From: Rhodoferax sp.
GTDB lineage: Bacteria; Pseudomonadota; Gammaproteobacteria; Burkholderiales; Burkholderiaceae_C
Direction of reading: 5' to 3'
NCBI RefSeq assembly: GCF_025354435.1
Contig: NZ_JANXMU010000038.1
Location: 40,550-104,549, forward strand
Length of the DNA: 64,000 nt
In this document: positions 38,013 to 47,717 of the stretch, in pieces
How positions within the stretch are numbered: the stretch's first letter is position 1
How the letters are laid out: each line of letters begins with the position of its first letter
Made by a program: the position numbers and the translations under genes
Notes under the pieces: generated by a model
Told to the model about the DNA's origin: nothing
The model's database searches: none
The model's input: the letters and a program-made list of their open reading frames with translations, nothing else

Positions 38013-38028
38013 ACCCTATATATAGTGT
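38013..38028 (+). promoter_or_regulatory. NrdR box 2
   Basis: ACCCTATATATAGTGT, a near match to the NrdR consensus. The start-to-start distance of 32 bases to box 1 is three helical turns, the usual spacing for this repressor of ribonucleotide reductase genes. Confidence 0.85.
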
Positions 38029-38151
38029 CTGACTTGCATTACAAAGCGCCCCAATTCCATGACCCGTACGGGCTCTTTACCGTTTTTTGCGGAAATCCCC
38101 GCCTGTTTTAGCCCGCCCATTCCACTCTCACTGTCAGACTCCAAGGAAACC

Positions 38152-41115
38152 ATGCAAACTGCATTGAACACCCCCTCCGCCGTCCAGCCGCTGCCATCTG
38201 CACTGCGCCCTAGCGACCGCAGCGACACCAGCGACACCAGCGCGCCCGAGATGCTGGCGCACTACCAGATCATCCGCCGCAACGGTGCGGTGGTGCCTTT
38301 CGAGCCGGGCAAGATCGCCATCGCCATGATGAAAGCCTTTTTGGCCGTGCATGGCACGCAAGGCGCGGCTTCGGCCAGCGTGCGCGAAGTGGTGGACACG
38401 CTGACGCAAGGTGTTGTGCGTGCGCTGGTCCGCTCGCGCCCCGGTGGCGGCACCTTCCATATTGAAGACGTGCAAGACAATGTGGAACTGGGCCTGATGC
38501 GTGGTGGCCACCACGAAATCGCCCGCGCCTACGTGCTGTACCGCGAGCGCCACACGCAAGAGCGCGCCAAGCAGGTCGCCGAGCAGACCCCAGCCGCCCC
38601 CGTATTGCATGTTCTGGACGAAGGCCAGCGCGTGGCCCTGGACACGGCCCGCCTGCAACAGCTGATTGAACAGGCCTGCGCCGGTTTGGGCAGCGAAGTC
38701 ACTGCTGCCCCTATCGTGGCCGAGACCATGCGCAACCTGTACGACGGCGTGCCCATGGAAGAGGTCTACAAGGCCGCTATCCTGGCCGCCCGGACCCTGA
38801 TCGAGACCGATCCCGACTACACCTATGCCACCGCCCGCCTGCTGCTGCACACCATTGCCAAAGAGGTGCTGGGTGCCGACCTGACGCAGGCCGAGCTGGC
38901 CGCAAAGTACGTGGATTACTTCCCCCAGTACATTCAGAAAGGCGTGGATAACGAGCTGCTGGATGCCGCCCTGCTGACCTACGACCTGCCCCAGTTGGCC
39001 GCGGCCCTGAAGCCCCAACGCGACCTGCAGTTTGACTACCTGGGCCTGCAAACCCTGTACGACCGCTACTTCCTGCACGTGCGCAAGACCCGCATCGAGC
39101 TGCCCCAGGCTTTCTTCATGCGCGTGGCCATGGGCCTGGCGCTCAATGAGACGAACCGCGAAGCCCGCGCCATCGAGTTCTACGAAGTGATGTCGTCGTT
39201 CGACTTCATGTCAAGCACGCCCACGCTGTTCAACAGCGGCACGCTGCGGCCCCAACTCTCCAGCTGCTACCTGACCACCGTGCCCGACGATCTGGACGGC
39301 ATTTACGAGTCCATCAAGGAAAACGCGCTGCTGTCGAAGTTTGCCGGTGGCCTGGGCAACGACTGGACCCGTGTGCGCGCCCTGGGCAGCCACATCAAGG
39401 GCACCAACGGCGAATCCCAAGGCGTAGTGCCGTTCCTGAAGGTCGTCAACGACACCGCCGTGGCGGTGAACCAGGGCGGCAAGCGCAAGGGTGCGGTCTG
39501 CACCTACCTGGAAACCTGGCATCTGGACATCGAGGAATTCCTGGAGCTGCGCAAGAACACCGGCGATGACCGCCGCCGCACCCACGACATGAACACCGCC
39601 AACTGGGTGCCCGATCTGTTCATGCGCCGGGTCATGGAAGGCGGTAGCTGGACCCTGTTCTCGCCCAACAACGTGCCCGATCTGCACGACAAGTTCGGCT
39701 CCGAGTTTGAGACCGCCTATGTGGCTTACGAAGCCCGCGCCCTGCGCGGTGAAATCATGCCTTCGCGCACCCTGCCCGCCAGCGATCTGTGGCGCAAGAT
39801 GCTGACCATGCTGTTTGAAACCGGCCATCCCTGGATCACGTTCAAGGATGCCTGCAATGTGCGTAGCCCCCAGCAGCACGCTGGTGTAGTGCACTCCAGC
39901 AATCTGTGCACCGAAATCACCCTGAACACCAGCGACACCGAAACGGCTGTCTGCAACCTGGGCTCGGTCAACTTGTTGCAACACATCACCAACGGTGCAC
40001 CCGATGCCAATGGTGTTGTATCCAAGGTTCTGGACCACGCCAAGCTGCAAAAGACCATCACCACGGCCATGCGCATGCTGGACAACGTGATCGACATCAA
40101 CTACTACGCTGTTACCAAAGCCCGTAACTCCAACATGCTGCACCGCCCGGTCGGCCTGGGCCTGATGGGCTTCCAGGACAGCCTGTACGAACTGCGCATC
40201 CCCTACGCCAGCGAAGCTGCCGTGGCCTTTGCCGACACCTCGATGGAAGCCATCTGCTATTTCGCCTACTGGGCTTCCAGCGAGCTGGCCAAAGAGCGCG
40301 GCCAGTACTCCAGCTACAAGGGTTCGCTGTGGGACCAGGGCATCCTGCCTCTGGACACCCTGGACCTGCTGGCCAAGGCCCGTGGCGGCTATGTGGATGT
40401 GGACCGCTCCGCCACCCTGGACTGGAACAGCCTGCGCCAGAAAATCCAGGCCGACGGCATGCGCAACTCCAACTGCGTCGCCATTGCGCCCACCGCCACC
40501 ATCTCCAACATCATTGGGGTGGATGCGTCGATCGAACCCTGCTTCGGCAACCTGTCGGTCAAATCGAATCTGTCGGGTGAATTCACGGTCATCAACAGCT
40601 ACCTGGTGCACGACCTGAAACGCCTGGGCCTGTGGGACAACGTGATGCTGATGGACCTGAAGCACTTCGACGGTTCATTGCAATCCATCGACCGCGTGCC
40701 GCATGAAATCAAGACGCTATACCGCACCGCGTTCGAAGTGGAAACCACCTGGTTGGTAGAGGCCGCATCGCGCCGCCAGAAGTGGATTGACCAGGCCCAG
40801 TCGCTGAATATCTACATGGCTGGTGCCTCGGGCAAAAAACTCGACGACACCTACAAACTGGCCTGGACGCGTGGCCTGAAAACCACCTACTACCTGCGCA
40901 CCCGCAGCGCCACCCACGTTGAGAAATCGACCGTGGCCGCAGGCCGCATGAATGCCGTGTCTTCGGGCCAGGCACCCAGCCAAGCCATGAGCGCCATCGA
41001 CACTGCCGCCGTAGCCGCACGCCAACAAATGAACGCCGATGCCCTCAGCGCCAACCCCGCCACCGACATCAAGTTTTGCGCAATTGACGACCCTGGCTGC
41101 GAAGCCTGCCAGTAA
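38152..41115 (+). CDS. nrdA: class Ia ribonucleoside-diphosphate reductase, alpha subunit
   Basis: Large subunit that reduces ribonucleoside diphosphates to deoxy forms. From ATG 38152 (AAGGA seven bases upstream) it has 987 residues; the frame extends to 38059 but that part overlaps the leader and lacks similarity. An ATP-cone domain is at the N-terminus (YQIIRRNGAVVPFEPGKIA). Active-site Cys residues lie in QLSSCYLTT and TAVCNLGS, the radical Cys with its Glu in SNLCTEI, and the radical-transfer tyrosines in LKTTYYLRTRS. The tail GCEACQ is the redox-active pair that accepts electrons from thioredoxin or glutaredoxin. Confidence 0.96.
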   Translation: MQTALNTPSAVQPLPSALRPSDRSDTSDTSAPEMLAHYQIIRRNGAVVPFEPGKIAIAMMKAFLAVHGTQGAASASVREVVDTLTQGVVRALVRSRPGGGTFHIEDVQDNVELGLMRGGHHEIARAYVLYRERHTQERAKQVAEQTPAAPVLHVLDEGQRVALDTARLQQLIEQACAGLGSEVTAAPIVAETMRNLYDGVPMEEVYKAAILAARTLIETDPDYTYATARLLLHTIAKEVLGADLTQAELAAKYVDYFPQYIQKGVDNELLDAALLTYDLPQLAAALKPQRDLQFDYLGLQTLYDRYFLHVRKTRIELPQAFFMRVAMGLALNETNREARAIEFYEVMSSFDFMSSTPTLFNSGTLRPQLSSCYLTTVPDDLDGIYESIKENALLSKFAGGLGNDWTRVRALGSHIKGTNGESQGVVPFLKVVNDTAVAVNQGGKRKGAVCTYLETWHLDIEEFLELRKNTGDDRRRTHDMNTANWVPDLFMRRVMEGGSWTLFSPNNVPDLHDKFGSEFETAYVAYEARALRGEIMPSRTLPASDLWRKMLTMLFETGHPWITFKDACNVRSPQQHAGVVHSSNLCTEITLNTSDTETAVCNLGSVNLLQHITNGAPDANGVVSKVLDHAKLQKTITTAMRMLDNVIDINYYAVTKARNSNMLHRPVGLGLMGFQDSLYELRIPYASEAAVAFADTSMEAICYFAYWASSELAKERGQYSSYKGSLWDQGILPLDTLDLLAKARGGYVDVDRSATLDWNSLRQKIQADGMRNSNCVAIAPTATISNIIGVDASIEPCFGNLSVKSNLSGEFTVINSYLVHDLKRLGLWDNVMLMDLKHFDGSLQSIDRVPHEIKTLYRTAFEVETTWLVEAASRRQKWIDQAQSLNIYMAGASGKKLDDTYKLAWTRGLKTTYYLRTRSATHVEKSTVAAGRMNAVSSGQAPSQAMSAIDTAAVAARQQMNADALSANPATDIKFCAIDDPGCEACQ

Positions 41116-41125
41116 GCCTGCCAAA

Positions 41126-41155
41126 GCATCGTAAAAAGCCTGTTTTTTACGATGC
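41126..41155 (+). terminator. hairpin between nrdA and nrdB, possible attenuator
   Basis: A 12-bp perfect stem, GCATCGTAAAAA (41126-41137) with TTTTTTACGATGC (41143-41155), loop GCCTG. The T tract is inside the stem rather than after it. It may reduce readthrough to nrdB or stabilise the nrdA 3' end. Confidence 0.55.
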
Positions 41156-41249
41156 GATTGAGCAACAAACCCCCTGAAAATAGCGGCATTGGAAATGAAT
41201 ACTTTTCATTTTCCGGTGCTGCTCTCATAATCCTAGCATTGGAAAATCT

Positions 41250-42461
41250 ATGTTGACCTGGGACGAAGAAGTCAAGCCCTCTCCGCCATCTGTAGCGCCC
41301 CTCGGTTTACCCACCAGCCGTGTGGAAGCCCACGCTGTTTTTCCGGCCGAAATTCTTTCTGCAGCGCCTACGGCTGCCCCCGTTGTCGCCCTTTCGGCCA
41401 TGGACACTGCCACCGCCCACGTCGCCGTGCAAGCCACCGCAGCACGCCGCGTCAATGCCGCCGACAAGCGCATCATCAACGGCCAGACCGATGTCAATCA
41501 GTTGGTGCCGTTCAAGTACAAATGGGCCTGGGAAAAGTACCTGGCCTCCTGCGCCAACCACTGGATGCCGCAAGAGGTCAACATGACCCGCGACATTGCC
41601 CTGTGGAAAGACCCGAACGGTCTGACCGAAGACGAGCGTCGCATCGTCAAGCGCAACCTCGGCTTCTTTGTCACCGCCGACTCGCTGGCCGCCAACAACA
41701 TCGTGCTGGGCACCTACCGCCACATCACTGCCCCCGAGTGCCGCCAATTCCTGCTGCGTCAGGCGTTTGAAGAAGCCATCCACACCCACGCCTACCAGTA
41801 CATCGTGGAGTCGCTGGGCCTGGACGAGAGCGAGATCTTCAACGCATACAACGAAGTCGCGTCGATCCGCAACAAAGACCAGTTCCTGATCCCCTTCATC
41901 GAAGCGATCATGGACCCCAACTTCCACACCGGCACCACCGAAACCGACCAGACCCTGCTCAAGTCGCTGATCGTATTCGCCTGCCTGATGGAAGGCTTGT
42001 TCTTCTACGTTGGTTTCACGCAGATCCTGGCACTAGGCCGACAGAACAAGATGACCGGTGCCGCCGAGCAGTACCAGTACATCCTGCGCGACGAGTCCAT
42101 GCACTGCAACTTCGGCATCGACCTGATCAACCAGCTCAAACTGGAAAATCCACACCTGTGGACAGCCGAGTTCAAAATGGAAATCAAAGACCTGTTCATT
42201 CGTGCCGTCGAACTGGAATACCAGTACGCCGAAGACACCATGCCGCGTGGCGTGCTGGGCATGAACGCCTCCATGTTCAAGGGCTATCTGCGCTACATCG
42301 CCAACCGCCGTGCGACCCAGATCGGCCTGGAAGCCTGCTTCCCGCACGAAGAAAATCCATTCCCTTGGATGAGCGAAATGATTGACCTGAAGAAAGAGCG
42401 CAATTTCTTTGAAACCCGCGTGATTGAGTACCAATCGGGCGGTGCGCTTTCCTGGGATTGA
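41250..42461 (+). CDS. nrdB: class Ia ribonucleoside-diphosphate reductase, beta subunit
   Basis: Radical-bearing small subunit, partner of nrdA. It has 403 residues, longer than E. coli R2 because of an Ala/Pro-rich N-terminal stretch of about 60 residues. The diiron ligands are visible: Asp in TRDIALWKD, Glu and His in [10 protein letters not shown] with the radical Tyr seven residues after the Glu, then Glu in [10 protein letters not shown], and Glu and His in RDESMHCNF. It ends in the tail [10 protein letters not shown] used to contact the alpha subunit. A 134-base gap with a strong hairpin separates it from nrdA. Confidence 0.96.
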   Translation: MLTWDEEVKPSPPSVAPLGLPTSRVEAHAVFPAEILSAAPTAAPVVALSAMDTATAHVAVQATAARRVNAADKRIINGQTDVNQLVPFKYKWAWEKYLASCANHWMPQEVNMTRDIALWKDPNGLTEDERRIVKRNLGFFVTADSLAANNIVLGTYRHITAPECRQFLLRQAFEEAIHTHAYQYIVESLGLDESEIFNAYNEVASIRNKDQFLIPFIEAIMDPNFHTGTTETDQTLLKSLIVFACLMEGLFFYVGFTQILALGRQNKMTGAAEQYQYILRDESMHCNFGIDLINQLKLENPHLWTAEFKMEIKDLFIRAVELEYQYAEDTMPRGVLGMNASMFKGYLRYIANRRATQIGLEACFPHEENPFPWMSEMIDLKKERNFFETRVIEYQSGGALSWD

Positions 42462-42543
42462 ACGCCATCACGTCCATGCTTTTAAATACCGCGCAAACCC
42501 CGACCTGCACACAGGTGCGGGCCGCTCTTTGCGCCCCCGAGTC

Positions 42544-42573
42544 CATGGTGCTGGGCAAACGCCCAACACCATG
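42544..42573 (+). other. strong hairpin in the nrdB to H1-like gene gap
   Basis: Arms 42544-42556 and 42561-42573 pair over 12 positions with one mismatch and loop AAAC. No T tract follows. A second, weaker hairpin built on CCCGACCT and AGGTGCGGG lies just upstream. It may mark the 3' end of the nrd transcript. Confidence 0.5.
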
Positions 42574-42635
42574 CATCGCTCTATGCCTAACAATCGGCAT
42601 AAAGTGCTCTTTGTAAACAGATCAAGGAGAAAATA

Positions 42636-43304
42636 ATGGCAACTGCAAAAAAACCGGCCGCAAAAAAGGCATCCCCCGCAAAGACGGCAACCCCTACCAA
42701 GGTCGTCGCTGCGAAAAAAGTAGCACCCGCTAAAACCGTAGCAAAACCTGTCGCTGTAAAGGCGGCTCCCGTCAAAGCGGCTGCCGTCAAGGCCGCACCG
42801 GCCAAGAAAGCCGCTGCGCCTGCTAAAAAGGCAGCTCCCGCCAAAAAGGTAGTCGCAGCCAAGGCAGCCCCCGTCAAAGCAGCTCCAGCCAAAGCAGCTC
42901 CCGTGAAGGCAGCGCCAGTCAAAGCTATAGCCAAGGCCGCGCCTGCTGCCAAGAAGGTTGCTCCCGTGAAAAAAGCTGTGGTCGTCAAGGCCGTTGTGGC
43001 AAAAGCAGCACCTGTGAAAGCAGCTCCCGTCACCAAGAAAGCGGCAACTCCTGCGCCCAAAGCCGCAGCCAAAGCCGCCGCACCAGCCAAAAAAGCGGCT
43101 GTAGCCAAGAAGGCCGCGGTGGTTGCCAAGGCAGAGCCCGCCAAAAAGGCAGCAGCCCCGAAAGCAGCGGCGCCTAAAGCCGCGGCCGAGAAGGCCGCCA
43201 AAGCACCTGCCGCCAAGCCGGCCTCTGCGCCGGCTGCAGCGTCGGCCCAAACGACCCTCAACCCGCAAGCGGCTTGGCCTTTCCCTACGGCCAACAAGCC
43301 CTGA
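42636..43304 (+). CDS. histone H1-like Lys/Ala/Pro-rich repetitive protein
   Basis: Basic protein of 222 residues made of variations on KKAA, PAKKA and APVKAAP units with almost no other residues, like the H1-type nucleoid proteins of Burkholderiales and the AlgP/HctB tails. It should bind DNA without sequence specificity; a regulatory role is an inference. The C-terminal 17 residues (TTLNPQAAWPFPTANKP) break from the repeat and include an aromatic WPFP motif. AAGGAG lies eight bases before the ATG and a strong terminator follows. The repetitive DNA (about 42650-43220) makes copy-number change by slippage likely. Confidence 0.82.
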   Translation: MATAKKPAAKKASPAKTATPTKVVAAKKVAPAKTVAKPVAVKAAPVKAAAVKAAPAKKAAAPAKKAAPAKKVVAAKAAPVKAAPAKAAPVKAAPVKAIAKAAPAAKKVAPVKKAVVVKAVVAKAAPVKAAPVTKKAATPAPKAAAKAAAPAKKAAVAKKAAVVAKAEPAKKAAAPKAAAPKAAAEKAAKAPAAKPASAPAAASAQTTLNPQAAWPFPTANKP

Positions 43305-43326
43305 CCGGATACGTTTGATCCGCATC

Positions 43327-43359
43327 AGGCTCGGTATCGCAAGGTACCGAGCCTTTTTT
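43327..43359 (+). terminator. rho-independent terminator after the H1-like gene
   Basis: Stem GGCTCGGTA/TACCGAGCC (43328-43336 with 43345-43353), 8-base loop, then six T. It also ends at the stop region of the convergent DUF3426 gene. Confidence 0.92.
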
Positions 43360-44284
43360 ATGGGTAAAAGGCTAACAATCGGTAGCCGACGATGCGTCCC
43401 TTGTTGGGGTTATCGATGACCCGCAGATCAACCGAGGTGGCCCATTCGCGCCCTGCAAACAGCACCCGGGATGCCGCGCCCAGCTCGGCCGGGGTCAGCA
43501 CCCGCCGAAACACCGCCTTCTCGTCGGAATCGGTCAGCACAAACTCGATTGCAGGCATTGCCAGATCCAGCGTGGCCTGGTTTTTGAGCACCAGACTCAG
43601 ACGGTAAGCATCCTCGTCCTGCAGGGCGCTCAGTGTGGAACTGTCGATGACGATGGCTTCGATCTGCCGCAAAGCCTGTACCGTGCACCCCAGCCGGGCA
43701 CAGGCGGCCTGCAACCAGGGCCGGATTTCGGGCCAGGTCGCCGCTAGGCGGTCACGCCCCTGGAAAACGCCTTGCAGGCCCAGGGCCACGACCAGCACCG
43801 CCGCAGCTGCCGTCCACAGGCCCCGCAGTACAGGGCGCGGCAGCACAGCCTGAGAAGGCGTTTCACGGGTAAAAGAATAGCTGTCGTCCTCCACAGGTTC
43901 GGGCAGAAGCACGATCGGACTATCTAGAACATCTTCGACCACAGGGGCGGGCAAAGAGATCGGTGCCTCCATTTGCGCGGAAGGTTTGGGTTCCTCCTCC
44001 AGAGCCGGCATCGGCTCGGCGATGATCTGCTCCAGCTCAGGTAGGTGGATGGGCTCGGGCGGCAGCTCGACGGGTACCGGAACAGGCGGCAGTGGCGGCA
44101 CCTCGGGCAAAGGGCCCGCCGGCTGGACCTCCGGGTGCTCAGCAAAGCTTTGCTGCAGATCCCCGGAAGCATCAAATATTTCAGCGCAATGGCCGCAACG
44201 CACCCAGCCTTCAGAGATACGGAGCTGGTCTGGAACCACCTTGAACAGGGTCCCACATACCGGGCAGCGCGTGATCAATGCCAT
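43358..44284 (-). CDS. zinc-ribbon and DUF3426 domain membrane protein
   Basis: Protein of 308 residues. The N-terminus is an MJ0042-type zinc ribbon with two CxxC pairs (CPVCGTLF and RCGHCAEIF). A Pro/Glu-rich linker of about 100 residues follows, then one membrane span near residues 152-170 (LWTAAAAVLVVALGLQGVF) and a C-terminal DUF3426 beta domain (LQDEDAYRLSLVLKNQATLDLA). The function of this family is unknown. In many betaproteobacteria it sits, as here, right after prmA (53 bases upstream), at the end of the acc-prmA minus-strand run. Confidence 0.86.
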   Translation of the reverse strand: MALITRCPVCGTLFKVVPDQLRISEGWVRCGHCAEIFDASGDLQQSFAEHPEVQPAGPLPEVPPLPPVPVPVELPPEPIHLPELEQIIAEPMPALEEEPKPSAQMEAPISLPAPVVEDVLDSPIVLLPEPVEDDSYSFTRETPSQAVLPRPVLRGLWTAAAAVLVVALGLQGVFQGRDRLAATWPEIRPWLQAACARLGCTVQALRQIEAIVIDSSTLSALQDEDAYRLSLVLKNQATLDLAMPAIEFVLTDSDEKAVFRRVLTPAELGAASRVLFAGREWATSVDLRVIDNPNKGRIVGYRLLAFYP

Positions 44285-44337
44285 GGTCTGCGGGTTCCGT
44301 GCACGGGCCTGAAAAGACGACGCGTAAAGGCCGCGGC

Positions 44338-45222
44338 CTAGAGCCGAGCGGTCATCAAGACCCAGCCGTCTTGCGTCTCCGACACTTCGAGCGCGGCGTA
44401 GGGGGCGTAGGCCTCTTTCAATTCGTCAGTCTGGCGCTCCAGAATACCCGCCAGCACCAAGGCACCGCCAGGAGCCACATGGGCGCACAGCAGCGGGGCC
44501 AGCACCTTCAGCGGCGTGGCCAGAATATTGGCCAGCACGGTGCCGTAAAGGCCTTGCGCTTGGTCGGGTAAACCGGCTTTGAGCTGCACATGGTTGGCAT
44601 GGGCATTGAGCACGGTGGACTGCACCGCCGCATCGTCAATATCCACTGCATCGATATCGATCGCGCCGAACTTGGCCGCACCAATCGCCAAAATGCCCGA
44701 ACCACAGCCGTAGTCCAGCACCCGTGCCAAAGCTCCCGCATCCTGCCGGGCAATCCAGCGCAGGCACATGCGGGTGGTGGGGTGGGTGCCGGTACCAAAG
44801 GCCAGGCCCGGGTCGAGGCGGATCACCCGCGTCGCCTGGGCAGGTGGTTCGTGCCAGGTGGGCACAATCCAGAAATCCGGTGTGATGTCCACCGGGGTGA
44901 ACTGCGACTGGGTCAAACGAACCCAATCCTGCTCCGGCACCGGAACGATACCCAGCAGGTCACAGCCCGCAAAAAAGTCTTGCGCCGCCAAAACGCCGGC
45001 GGCATCGCGCGCCAGTGCTTCGGAGGCAAACAGCGCCTGGATACGCGAACGCTGCCAACCGTCTTTGGGCGGCGGCATGCCGGGTTCGCCAAACAGGGCT
45101 TGCTCGGCATCGGTCTGAGCGTCCGCGTCTTCCACGCTCACGCTCAGGGCATCCAGGGCATCCAGCGCATCGCTGACCATCTCGACCCGGTCTTGCGGGC
45201 ACATCAAACTGATTTCAAACAT
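44338..45222 (-). CDS. prmA: ribosomal protein L11 methyltransferase
   Basis: Trimethylates ribosomal protein L11 using S-adenosylmethionine. It has 294 residues. The N-terminal recognition domain begins MFEISLMCPQDRVEMVSDAL. The catalytic domain shows LDPGLAFGTGTHPTTRMCL, the SAM loop LDYGCGSGILAIGAAKFGA, VDIDDAAVQST and the active-site segment VLANILATPL. It follows accC by 11 bases; accB-accC-prmA is a common proteobacterial operon. Confidence 0.96.
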   Translation of the reverse strand: MFEISLMCPQDRVEMVSDALDALDALSVSVEDADAQTDAEQALFGEPGMPPPKDGWQRSRIQALFASEALARDAAGVLAAQDFFAGCDLLGIVPVPEQDWVRLTQSQFTPVDITPDFWIVPTWHEPPAQATRVIRLDPGLAFGTGTHPTTRMCLRWIARQDAGALARVLDYGCGSGILAIGAAKFGAIDIDAVDIDDAAVQSTVLNAHANHVQLKAGLPDQAQGLYGTVLANILATPLKVLAPLLCAHVAPGGALVLAGILERQTDELKEAYAPYAALEVSETQDGWVLMTARL

Positions 45223-45233
45223 GATTCAAAGAT

Positions 45234-46583
45234 CTAGCGCTTGTGCTGCGAGAGCCACTCTTCCAGGTAATGGATATTGGTACCGCCCGCCATGAACTTG
45301 GCATCCACCATCAGCTCACGGTGCAGCGGGATGTTGGTATTGATGCCTTCGATCACGGTTTCCAGCAAGGCCGTGCGCATGCGCGCCATGGCTTGTTCGC
45401 GTGTGTCGCCGTGCACGATGATCTTGCCGACCATCGAGTCGTAGTTCGGGGGCACGTAGTAATTGGTGTAGACATGCGAATCCACACGCACACCCGGACC
45501 ACCGGGCGGGTGCCACATGGTGATGCGGCCGGGCGACGGCGTAAATTTATACGCGTCTTCGGCGTTGATGCGGCATTCGATGGCATGGCCATGGATGCTG
45601 ATCTGGCGCTGGGCAAAGGGCAGTTTTTCACCAGCCGCCACCATGATCTGGGTGCGCACAATGTCCACCCCTGTGATCAGCTCGGTCACGGGATGCTCAA
45701 CCTGCACGCGGGTGTTCATTTCGATGAAATAAAACTCCCCGTTCTCGTACAGAAACTCAAACGTACCCGCACCCCGGTAGCCAATTTTCTTGCAGGCTGC
45801 CGCGCAGCGCTCACCAATGCGTTCGATCAGTTTGCGGGGAATACCGGGCGCAGGCGCTTCTTCCAGTACCTTCTGATGGCGACGCTGCATAGAGCAATCA
45901 CGTTCGCCCAGGTACACCACGTTTTTGAACTTATCGGCGAGGATCTGGATTTCGATGTGGCGGGGGTTCTGGAGATATTTCTCCATGTAGACCGCGCCAT
46001 TGCTGAATGCCGCCAGGGCTTCCGCCTTGGTCATTTGCACCGCGTTGATCAACGCCGCTTCGGTGTGCACCACGCGCATGCCGCGCCCGCCACCACCGCC
46101 AGCCGCCTTGATGATGACCGGGTAGCCCACCGCCTTGGCCGTGCGCTTGATCACCACCGGGTCGTCCGATAGCTCGCCTTCGGAGCCGGGCACGCAGGGC
46201 ACGCCAGCTTTGATCATGGCTTGCTTGGCCGAGACCTTGTCGCCCATCATGCGGATGTTCTCAGGCGTGGGCCCGATAAACTGGAAGCCGCTTTTTTCCA
46301 CGCGCTCGGCAAAGTCAGCGTTTTCGCTGAGGAAACCGTAGCCGGGGTGGATGGCCTCGGCATCGGTCACTTCGGCGGCCGAAATCAGCGCGGGCATGTT
46401 CAGGTAGCTCAAGGCCGAAGCCGCAGGCCCGATGCACACGGCTTCGTCGGCTAGCTTTACGTATTTGGCATCCCGGTCCGCCTCGGAATACACCATGACG
46501 GCCTTGATGCCCATTTCACGGCAAGCCCGCTGGATGCGAAGGGCGATCTCCCCCCGATTTGCAATCAATATTTTTTTAAACAT
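45234..46583 (-). CDS. accC: acetyl-CoA carboxylase, biotin carboxylase subunit
   Basis: ATP-grasp enzyme that carboxylates biotin on AccB, the first half of the acetyl-CoA carboxylase reaction in fatty acid synthesis. It has 449 residues. The N-terminus [16 protein letters not shown], the ATP loop [45 protein letters not shown] and the C-terminal domain [10 protein letters not shown] are all intact. It lies 21 bases downstream of accB. Confidence 0.97.
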   Translation of the reverse strand: MFKKILIANRGEIALRIQRACREMGIKAVMVYSEADRDAKYVKLADEAVCIGPAASALSYLNMPALISAAEVTDAEAIHPGYGFLSENADFAERVEKSGFQFIGPTPENIRMMGDKVSAKQAMIKAGVPCVPGSEGELSDDPVVIKRTAKAVGYPVIIKAAGGGGGRGMRVVHTEAALINAVQMTKAEALAAFSNGAVYMEKYLQNPRHIEIQILADKFKNVVYLGERDCSMQRRHQKVLEEAPAPGIPRKLIERIGERCAAACKKIGYRGAGTFEFLYENGEFYFIEMNTRVQVEHPVTELITGVDIVRTQIMVAAGEKLPFAQRQISIHGHAIECRINAEDAYKFTPSPGRITMWHPPGGPGVRVDSHVYTNYYVPPNYDSMVGKIIVHGDTREQAMARMRTALLETVIEGINTNIPLHRELMVDAKFMAGGTNIHYLEEWLSQHKR

Positions 46584-46604
46584 GCGCCACCAAACTCTGT
46601 GGGT

Positions 46605-47051
46605 TTACTCGATCACGTACAAAGGCTGGCCGTATTCGACGGCTTGGCCGTTTTCGCACAGCATTTGCACCACGGTGCCCGCTTTGTCGGCCTCGATTTC
46701 GTTCAGTATCTTCATCGCTTCAATGATGCAGATGGTGTCGCCTTCCTTGACCTGGCTGCCCACTTCCACAAAGGACTTGGCTCCAGGGCTGGACGAGCGG
46801 TAAAAAGTACCCACCATCGGCGACTTGACCACATGGCCTGCCGGGGCTGCAGGCGCGGCAGGAACCACATCCACCGCCTGGGGGGCCGCCATCACCGGCG
46901 CCGCCACCATGGTGGGTTGGGCGGCTTGGTACACCATCGCACCGCCACCCTTGACGATACGGACCTTGCCCTCGGCTTCGGTAATTTCAAGTTCTGACAC
47001 GTTGGAATCAGACACCAAGTCGATCAACGTTTTGAGTTTGCGCAAATCCAT
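46605..47051 (-). CDS. accB: acetyl-CoA carboxylase, biotin carboxyl carrier protein
   Basis: Carrier subunit with biotin attached to Lys114 in [10 protein letters not shown]. It has 148 residues: an N-terminal helical domain ([19 protein letters not shown]), an Ala/Pro linker (about 45-75) and the biotinyl domain with [21 protein letters not shown], including the thumb-like insert. The 138-base upstream gap contains a 10-base palindrome AACGATCGTT (47106-47115) and should hold the acc promoter. The common upstream gene aroQ is missing; a tlpA-like gene is found instead. Confidence 0.96.
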   Translation of the reverse strand: MDLRKLKTLIDLVSDSNVSELEITEAEGKVRIVKGGGAMVYQAAQPTMVAAPVMAAPQAVDVVPAAPAAPAGHVVKSPMVGTFYRSSSPGAKSFVEVGSQVKEGDTICIIEAMKILNEIEADKAGTVVQMLCENGQAVEYGQPLYVIE

Positions 47052-47189
47052 AAAACCTCCAGCTACGATGTACGAAAAGGGGTGGAATCTACCTTAATTT
47101 CACACAACGATCGTTTATTTCTTTTATTTACAGTGGACAGGCTGCCGTAAAAAGCAGCCCACAGGGTGGTCAAACTGCCACCGGATGCG

Positions 47190-47717
47190 CTATTTCAACC
47201 CAGCCCACACTTGTAAATCAGCAGGGCTAACCCGGCCCATTTTACGATGAAGCACCGTCCCAGCCGACCCAAGCACCACGGTAAAAGGCAAGCCCCCCGC
47301 CAGATTGCCCAGTGAACGCCCCAGCTCGGTGCCGCCCAAACCGGCCATGCCGATGGGATAACTGACCGGCGTTTTTTGCAGAAAGCTGCGCACCGAGCTG
47401 GGCTGGTCCACTGCCAAGCCCAACACTTGCCAGCCATTGGCCGCATTTTCTTGAAAGAAGCGGTTGATCATGGGCATTTCCTCCACACACGGCGGGCACC
47501 AGGTGGCCCAAAAATTCAACAGCACGGGCCGACCGCGCAAAGCCTGCATTGCCAGCGGCGTGCCCTGCGGGGTGTCAAAACTGAGCCGCCACAGCGCGTC
47601 TTCCACACCCGACAGCAAGGGCGCGGGCTGGTATTTCCACCAGGCCACGCCTGCGCCCGCCAGCCCGGCAGCCGCCGCCACCCCGGCCATCAACTTACGG
47701 CGTGAAGCGGCCATCAT
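47190..47717 (-). CDS. TlpA-like thiol:disulfide oxidoreductase
   Basis: Thioredoxin-fold protein of 175 residues anchored or exported by an N-terminal hydrophobic segment (MMAASRRKLMAGVAAAAGLAGAG, shown here by its first part MMAASRRKLMAGVAA). The redox motif is WATWCPPCVEEMP. VLGLAVDQPSSVRSFL and GLPFTVVLGSAGTVLHRKMG match TlpA/ResA-type reductases used in cytochrome maturation. The start at 47717 overlaps the stop of the preceding gene; the frame open to 47870 runs antiparallel-free through that gene and is rejected. Confidence 0.88.
   Translation of the reverse strand: MMAASRRKLMAGVAAAAGLAGAGVAWWKYQPAPLLSGVEDALWRLSFDTPQGTPLAMQALRGRPVLLNFWATWCPPCVEEMPMINRFFQENAANGWQVLGLAVDQPSSVRSFLQKTPVSYPIGMAGLGGTELGRSLGNLAGGLPFTVVLGSAGTVLHRKMGRVSPADLQVWAGLK

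Larger units (their letters stand above)
37765..38151. other. ampD-nrdA intergenic region with a strong hairpin and the nrd promoter region
   Basis: About 390 bases without a gene. The first half is GC-rich and contains a 10-bp stem with one mismatch (37842-37851 with 37856-37865, loop AAAT), not followed by a T tract. The second half holds two NrdR boxes and then an AT-rich run into the nrdA ribosome-binding site. I looked for a cobalamin riboswitch here and did not find its conserved blocks. Confidence 0.5.

Noticed and set aside
42650..43220. Short tandem repeats that might suggest a CRISPR or satellite array
   Set aside because: They encode the Lys/Ala/Pro units of the H1-like protein in one open frame; there are no regular repeats and spacers.
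47106..47115. Palindrome AACGATCGTT upstream of accB
   Set aside because: A 10-base palindrome alone is too likely by chance to be called an operator.
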